DNA of 36,646 nt from Chitinophagaceae bacterium. GTDB lineage: Bacteria; Bacteroidota; Bacteroidia; Chitinophagales; Chitinophagaceae. Below, one piece after another: positions 32,943 through 36,646 of this stretch. The stretch is taken from positions 1-36,646 of the forward strand of contig CANCRO010000021.1 of the NCBI GenBank assembly GCA_947380605.1. The letters are read 5' to 3'. Numbering within the stretch: position 1 is the first letter of the stretch; every line of letters begins with the position of its first letter. Below the pieces are notes generated by a model that saw nothing but the letters and a program-made list of their open reading frames with translations, was not told the origin of the DNA and searched no databases. A program made the position numbers and the translations under genes.

Positions 32943-34493
32943 ATGAATGAAATGAACTTATTTAAAAACTTTAAAAACGACTTCCCTGCAAGCATTGTGG
33001 TCTTTTTTGTTGCTGTTCCACTATGTCTTGGAATCGCTCTAGCATCAGGCGCCCCTCTATTTGCAGGTATAATTGCAGGTATTGTAGGAGGTATTGTTGT
33101 GGGTGTTGCTAGTGGCTCTCCTTTGGGAGTAAGCGGACCCGCAGCTGGATTAGCTGTAATCGTCTTAACCGCTATAGCAACACTAGGTGGATCTTGGCCA
33201 GCATTTTTAACAGCAGTATTTCTTGCTGGGGTATTTCAATTGATTTTAGGATTTGCAAAAGCAGGGTTCATCGCCTATTTTTTTCCTTCCTCTGTCATCA
33301 AAGGAATGCTCACAGGTATTGGCCTCCTTATCATTCTAAAACAAATTCCCCATGCAGTAGGTTGGGATAAAGATGCATTTGGTGATGATGAATTTTTTCA
33401 GGCAGATGGACAAAATACCTTTTCTGAAATTTCTAAAGCATTCGATTTCATTACACCTGGCGCCTTACTCATTGGTTTAATTTCACTGGCAATTCTTATT
33501 TTATGGGATCAAGTATTAAGTAAAAAAAGTAAAGTTTTCAATATCATCAATGGCCCCCTTGTAGTGGTCGTGGTCGGTATTGTTCTATTTAATTTATTCA
33601 AAAAGGGAATTCTTGACTTTAGCTTAAATGCAAAACAAGTTGTTGCGGTGCCTGTTCCAGATTCAATTGCAGCTTTCTTCGGCCAATTTACTTTTCCCGA
33701 TTTTTCAGCCCTTGCAAATTTTGAAGTTTGGAAAATCGCCATTGTAATAGCAATCGTAGCAAGTTTAGAAACACTACTTTGTGTGGAGGCAACCGATAAA
33801 CTTGACCCCGATAGAAGAATTACACCTACCAATAGAGAGCTAAAAGCTCAAGGTCTCGGGAATATTGTTTCGGGATTAATAGGTGGTCTGCCGGTTACCC
33901 AAGTCATTGTTCGGAGCACAGCAAATATTTCCTTTGGCGGCAAAACAAAATTATCTGCAATACTTCATGGTGTTTTTTTATTACTAAGCGCTATCACTAT
34001 TGCGAGTATTTTAAATATGATTCCATTAGCCAGTCTAGCAGCCATCCTTTTAATGGTAGGTTACAAATTAGCTAAACCAAGTCTTTTTAAAGAAATGTAT
34101 ACATTAGGATGGGAACAATTTATTCCTTTTACAGCTACTGTCATTGCAATATTAGCGACCGACTTATTAAAAGGAATTACTGTAGGATTACTTTTTGGTA
34201 TATTCTATACCCTTCGACATAGCTATCGTAATTCACACCATTTAAAAGACACAGAAAAAACTGAAAATGGTCAAGAAGTCCATCATATAGAACTTGCACA
34301 AGAAGTCTCTTTTTTTAACAAGGCCAGTGTAATGAATGTATTAGATGCTATTCCTGCCAATTCAAAAGTAATTATTGATTGCTCTATGTCTAAATCTATT
34401 GCTTATGATGTAATTGAATTGATAAAAAACTATGAAATAAATGCAAAGACAAAAAATATAACGGTGGAAAAAATAAATTTTATTGCGCCCTAA
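32943..34493 (+). CDS. SulP-family anion transporter, probable bicarbonate importer
   Basis: Inner-membrane SLC26/SulP transporter of 516 residues with about 12 hydrophobic segments. Hallmarks are FPASIVVFFVAVPLCLGIALASG (14-36, spanning TM1), SPLGVSGPAAGLAVIV (anion-site region between TM2 and TM3), FPSSVIKGMLTGIGLLIILKQIP (split over TM5) and KAQGLGNIVSGLIGGLPVTQVIVRS (TM8-9 region). The C-terminal ~80 residues (VHHIELAQEVSFFNKASVM to VIIDCSMSK) are a short STAS-like cytosolic domain. SulP proteins carry sulfate, bicarbonate or other anions. Flanking carbonic anhydrases on both sides make bicarbonate the likely substrate (inference from context, as for BicA-type carriers). The next gene begins one base after its stop codon. 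Confidence 0.93.
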   Translation: MNEMNLFKNFKNDFPASIVVFFVAVPLCLGIALASGAPLFAGIIAGIVGGIVVGVASGSPLGVSGPAAGLAVIVLTAIATLGGSWPAFLTAVFLAGVFQLILGFAKAGFIAYFFPSSVIKGMLTGIGLLIILKQIPHAVGWDKDAFGDDEFFQADGQNTFSEISKAFDFITPGALLIGLISLAILILWDQVLSKKSKVFNIINGPLVVVVVGIVLFNLFKKGILDFSLNAKQVVAVPVPDSIAAFFGQFTFPDFSALANFEVWKIAIVIAIVASLETLLCVEATDKLDPDRRITPTNRELKAQGLGNIVSGLIGGLPVTQVIVRSTANISFGGKTKLSAILHGVFLLLSAITIASILNMIPLASLAAILLMVGYKLAKPSLFKEMYTLGWEQFIPFTATVIAILATDLLKGITVGLLFGIFYTLRHSYRNSHHLKDTEKTENGQEVHHIELAQEVSFFNKASVMNVLDAIPANSKVIIDCSMSKSIAYDVIELIKNYEINAKTKNITVEKINFIAP

Positions 34494-34494
34494 T

Positions 34495-35181
34495 ATGAAG
34501 CCCAAAAAAGCTTATTTCACTTTAACGATATTTTTTCTTTTGTTAACCGTTACAATCAGTGCCCAAAAAAACAATGTAGGTAACTGGCTTATTTATTTTG
34601 GTAATCAAAAAATAAATAACAAATGGAATTGGCACAATGAATTGCAGTACCGAAACTTTAATTTTTTAGGGGATGTGAATCAACTGATTGTAAGAACAGG
34701 CATTGGTTATAACCTTACGGAAAATAATAATAATATTTTATTAGGCTATGGGTTTATCAATTCACAAAAGTATATATCCAATTCAAATGAAAAAGTGGGG
34801 ACTAACGAACACCGAATATATCAGCAGTTTATAACTAAACAAAGTTTTACTAAAGTGTTTCTACAACACAGATATAGAATAGAGGAACGTTTTTTACCCA
34901 AGGATTTTCAAATGCGATTTAGATATTTTTTAGGAATTAATATTCCTATTAATAAACCGAAAATTGAAAAAAATGCTTTTTACTTATCCGCCTATAATGA
35001 AATTTTCATCAACGCTCAACAGAATATTTTCGATAGAAATCGTTTATATGGAGCAATAGGATATGTTTTTAATAAAAACATAAAAATGGAGGGTGGATAT
35101 ATGGCACAAACGCTAGCAACAAGCAACAGTAATCAATTTCAAATAGTAGTATTCAATAACATTCCATTTAATAACAATTAA
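34495..35181 (+). CDS. DUF2490-family outer-membrane beta-barrel protein
   Basis: Predicted outer-membrane barrel, 228 residues from the ATG at 34495, one base after the SulP stop. An in-frame TTG at 34483 inside the SulP gene is less likely. Signal peptide about 1-23 (core FTLTIFFLLLTVTIS, cleaved near AQ). NVGNWLIYFGNQKINNKWNWHNELQYRN is the DUF2490 opening (split at INNKW), followed by strands such as LIVRTGIGYNL, NNILLGYGFIN, FLQHRYRIEERF, MRFRYFLGINIPI and FYLSAYNEIFIN. NRLYGAIGYVFNKNIKMEGGYM and FQIVVFNNIPF close the barrel. DUF2490 proteins have no assigned role; here tight linkage to a SulP carrier and two carbonic anhydrases suggests a channel or accessory for the same anion system. 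Confidence 0.85.
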   Translation: MKPKKAYFTLTIFFLLLTVTISAQKNNVGNWLIYFGNQKINNKWNWHNELQYRNFNFLGDVNQLIVRTGIGYNLTENNNNILLGYGFINSQKYISNSNEKVGTNEHRIYQQFITKQSFTKVFLQHRYRIEERFLPKDFQMRFRYFLGINIPINKPKIEKNAFYLSAYNEIFINAQQNIFDRNRLYGAIGYVFNKNIKMEGGYMAQTLATSNSNQFQIVVFNNIPFNNN

Positions 35182-35191
35182 AAGTAAATAA

Positions 35192-35836
35192 ATGAAAACG
35201 CTAACTAAAGAAATGCAAACCGCTATTACTCCTTTAATGGCTTTGGAATTATTAAAAGATGGTAACAAAAGATTTGTAAATAACTTAAAAGTAAATCGTA
35301 ATCTATTACAACAAGCGAATGACACTTCAGACGGTCAACATCCCTTCGCAGTAATACTCAGTTGTATAGATAGTCGAACTTCTGCTGAATTAATTTTTGA
35401 TCAGGGGCTAGGCGATATTTTCAGTGTTCGTATTGCTGGCAATATTATTAACGAAGATATTTTAGGTAGCATGGAATTTGGATGCAAAGTCGCTGGATCA
35501 AAAATTATAGTAGTGTTAGGACATACCAAATGTGGTGCTGTAAAAGGAGCCTGCGACCATGTTGAAATGGGCAACCTCACCTCCTTGCTCTCTAAGATTC
35601 GTCCAGCAGTTGATGATGAATTAACAACAGCAGAAAATAGAAACTCAAGCAACAATGAATTTGTAGAAAAAGTAGCGGTCATAAACGTTCAGCGAACAGT
35701 TAAATCAATTTTACAACGTAGCCCTATTTTAAAAGAAATGATTGAAAAAGGTGAAATAGGAATTGTCGGTGGAACCCATGACATCACAACTGGTCAAGTA
35801 ACTTTTTTTGATGATATCATTATTTCAAATGCTTAA
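35192..35836 (+). CDS. Second beta-carbonic anhydrase
   Basis: A distinct beta-carbonic anhydrase, 214 residues, from a different clade than the first. AVILSCIDSRTSAE (53-66) provides Cys58, Asp60 and Arg62. FSVRIAGNIIN (77-87) corresponds to the V-R-x-A-G-N block of the cyanobacterial/plant-type clade. VLGHTKCGAVKGA (108-120) provides His111 and Cys114. Zinc ligands and the catalytic dyad are complete. No signal peptide is seen, so it should be cytoplasmic. It starts 10 nt after the DUF2490 gene and ends just before a strong terminator, closing the operon. Having two clades in one operon suggests different kinetics or partners, not simple redundancy; this is inference. Confidence 0.95.
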   Translation: MKTLTKEMQTAITPLMALELLKDGNKRFVNNLKVNRNLLQQANDTSDGQHPFAVILSCIDSRTSAELIFDQGLGDIFSVRIAGNIINEDILGSMEFGCKVAGSKIIVVLGHTKCGAVKGACDHVEMGNLTSLLSKIRPAVDDELTTAENRNSSNNEFVEKVAVINVQRTVKSILQRSPILKEMIEKGEIGIVGGTHDITTGQVTFFDDIIISNA

Positions 35837-35841
35837 ATAAT

Positions 35842-35873
35842 AAAAGCCGCCAACTAATCTGTTGGCGGCTTTT
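35842..35873. terminator. Bidirectional Rho-independent terminator
   Basis: AAAAGCCGCCAAC and GTTGGCGGCTTTT form a perfect 13-bp stem around TAATCT, with T runs on both strands. It lies between the convergent carbonic anhydrase and fabG genes and can end both transcripts. Confidence 0.93.
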
Positions 35874-35890
35874 CCATAATAATCAAAAAA

Positions 35891-36646
35891 TTAAATATTC
35901 AATCCGCCACAAGCACTGATCACTTGACCGGTAACATAACTGCTCATTTCACTTGCTAAAAACAAAGTAACATTAGCAATATCCTCCGCAGTGCCAAATC
36001 TTCCAAGCGGAATGCCTGTCTTGTATTTGTCTGCCCCTTCTCCTTCTTTTAAATAAGCTGTCATATCTGTTTCTACAAATCCAGGAGCAATTGCATTACA
36101 ACGAATATTACGACTGCCTATTTCTTTTGCAATGCTTTTAGTAAAGCCTATTACCCCCGCTTTACTTGCAGCATAACTACTTTGTCCTGCATTACCCATT
36201 TCGCCAATTACACTGCTCATATTGATAATACTCCCTGATTTGGCTTTCATCATAGGTCGAATTACTTGCTTAGTCATATTAAATACGCTTTTCAAATTGG
36301 TTTGCATCACATCATCCCATTGCTCAGGTGTCATGCGCAATAACAAATTGTCTTTAGAAATTCCTGCATTGTTTACACAGATATCAATTTGACCAAACTC
36401 TTTTACTACCTCGTTGACAAAGTTTTCACAAGCTGCAAAATCGCCTGCATTACTTTGATAAGCTTTGGCCTTTACTCCCATTGCTATTAATTTATCTTCT
36501 AGCGCTTTTGCTTTAACTGCGCTACTATCACTTACATACGTGAAGGCAATATTAGCCCCTTGTTCTGCAAATTTTAATGCAATCCCTTCCCCAATTCCTC
36601 TGGCAGCGCCTGTAATAATCGCGACTTTATCTTGTAATAATTTCAT
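35891..36646 (-). CDS. fabG: 3-oxoacyl-ACP reductase
   Basis: NADPH-dependent beta-ketoacyl-ACP reductase of type II fatty acid synthesis, a classical short-chain dehydrogenase of 251 residues. The cofactor loop is TGAARGIGEG (12-21). NNAG is at 92-95 and Asn117 lies in QTNLKS. The catalytic residues are Ser145 (INMSSVIG), Tyr158 and Lys162 (SSYAASKAG). The C-terminal PGFVETDM, IPLGRFGTAEDIANVTLFLAS and SSYVTGQVISACGGLNI blocks are typical of FabG, including the closing G-G-L/M. The start codon occupies the last three bases of the window, so the gene is complete but its upstream region is not seen. It converges on the carbonic anhydrase operon across a shared terminator. Confidence 0.93.
   Translation of the reverse strand: MKLLQDKVAIITGAARGIGEGIALKFAEQGANIAFTYVSDSSAVKAKALEDKLIAMGVKAKAYQSNAGDFAACENFVNEVVKEFGQIDICVNNAGISKDNLLLRMTPEQWDDVMQTNLKSVFNMTKQVIRPMMKAKSGSIINMSSVIGEMGNAGQSSYAASKAGVIGFTKSIAKEIGSRNIRCNAIAPGFVETDMTAYLKEGEGADKYKTGIPLGRFGTAEDIANVTLFLASEMSSYVTGQVISACGGLNI

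Overview
The window looks like chromosome of an AT-rich Bacteroidota, most likely Chitinophagales/Chitinophagaceae. The evidence is a large gliding-motility-type (CHU_C) C-terminal-domain adhesin followed directly by a PorP/SprF-family protein (type IX secretion), an Oar-like TonB-dependent receptor with an N-terminal carboxypeptidase-regulatory-like domain, a Reg_prop propeller protein, several PorT-like or DUF2490 outer-membrane barrels, and TAnnTTTG-type -7 promoter boxes. No phage, plasmid, CRISPR or intact insertion sequence is seen. The species assignment is inference.

Layout. 92-2738: two co-oriented photolyase/cryptochrome-family genes. The first is of the FeS-BCP/DPRP type but lacks all four iron-sulfur cysteines. 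The second has its FAD domain first and an apparent alpha/beta domain at the C-terminus. 2875-5165: an NAD(P)-binding Rossmann protein, a secreted seven-bladed propeller protein flanked by two divergent direct repeats, and a CAT-anticodon tRNA with its terminator. 5272-12003 (+): an outer-membrane barrel, a long PurF-like amidotransferase/phosphoribosyltransferase paralogue, a SixA-like histidine phosphatase and a 1102-residue TonB-dependent receptor. 12004-12595 has no convincing gene but carries a perfect GC palindrome and a long hairpin.

12596-17591 (-): a three-gene sugar-oxidation-type set (ThuA/PVC-type dehydrogenase/cupredoxin fusion, TIM-barrel epimerase, Gfo/Idh/MocA oxidoreductase). 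17649-23830 (-): PorP/SprF and its 1721-residue lectin/Ig-repeat T9SS adhesin. 24006-26525 (-): GNAT acetyltransferase, EamA exporter and MurG/GT28-like glycosyltransferase as a tight operon. 26580-26989 (+): a 42-residue CGCP lipoprotein and an 82-residue protein of unknown function. 27039-30846 (-): a sortilin-type BNR protein and a lipoprotein MsrB. 31054-32003 (+): adenylate kinase and a small exported-looking ORF with no ATG. 32235-35836 (+): beta-carbonic anhydrase, SulP transporter, DUF2490 outer-membrane protein and a second beta-carbonic anhydrase, read as a bicarbonate uptake/interconversion operon. 35891-36646 (-): FabG, whose start codon is the last three bases of the window.

The best candidates for something undescribed are the photolyase pair (a cluster-less (6-4)-type enzyme beside an apparently circularly permuted photolyase), the two-carbonic-anhydrase/SulP/outer-membrane operon, and the sugar-oxidation trio, in which two cytoplasmic enzymes each lack a normally conserved active-site residue. 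Start codons at 14663, 17591, 24488 and 34495 were chosen at internal ATGs instead of upstream GTG/TTG codons.
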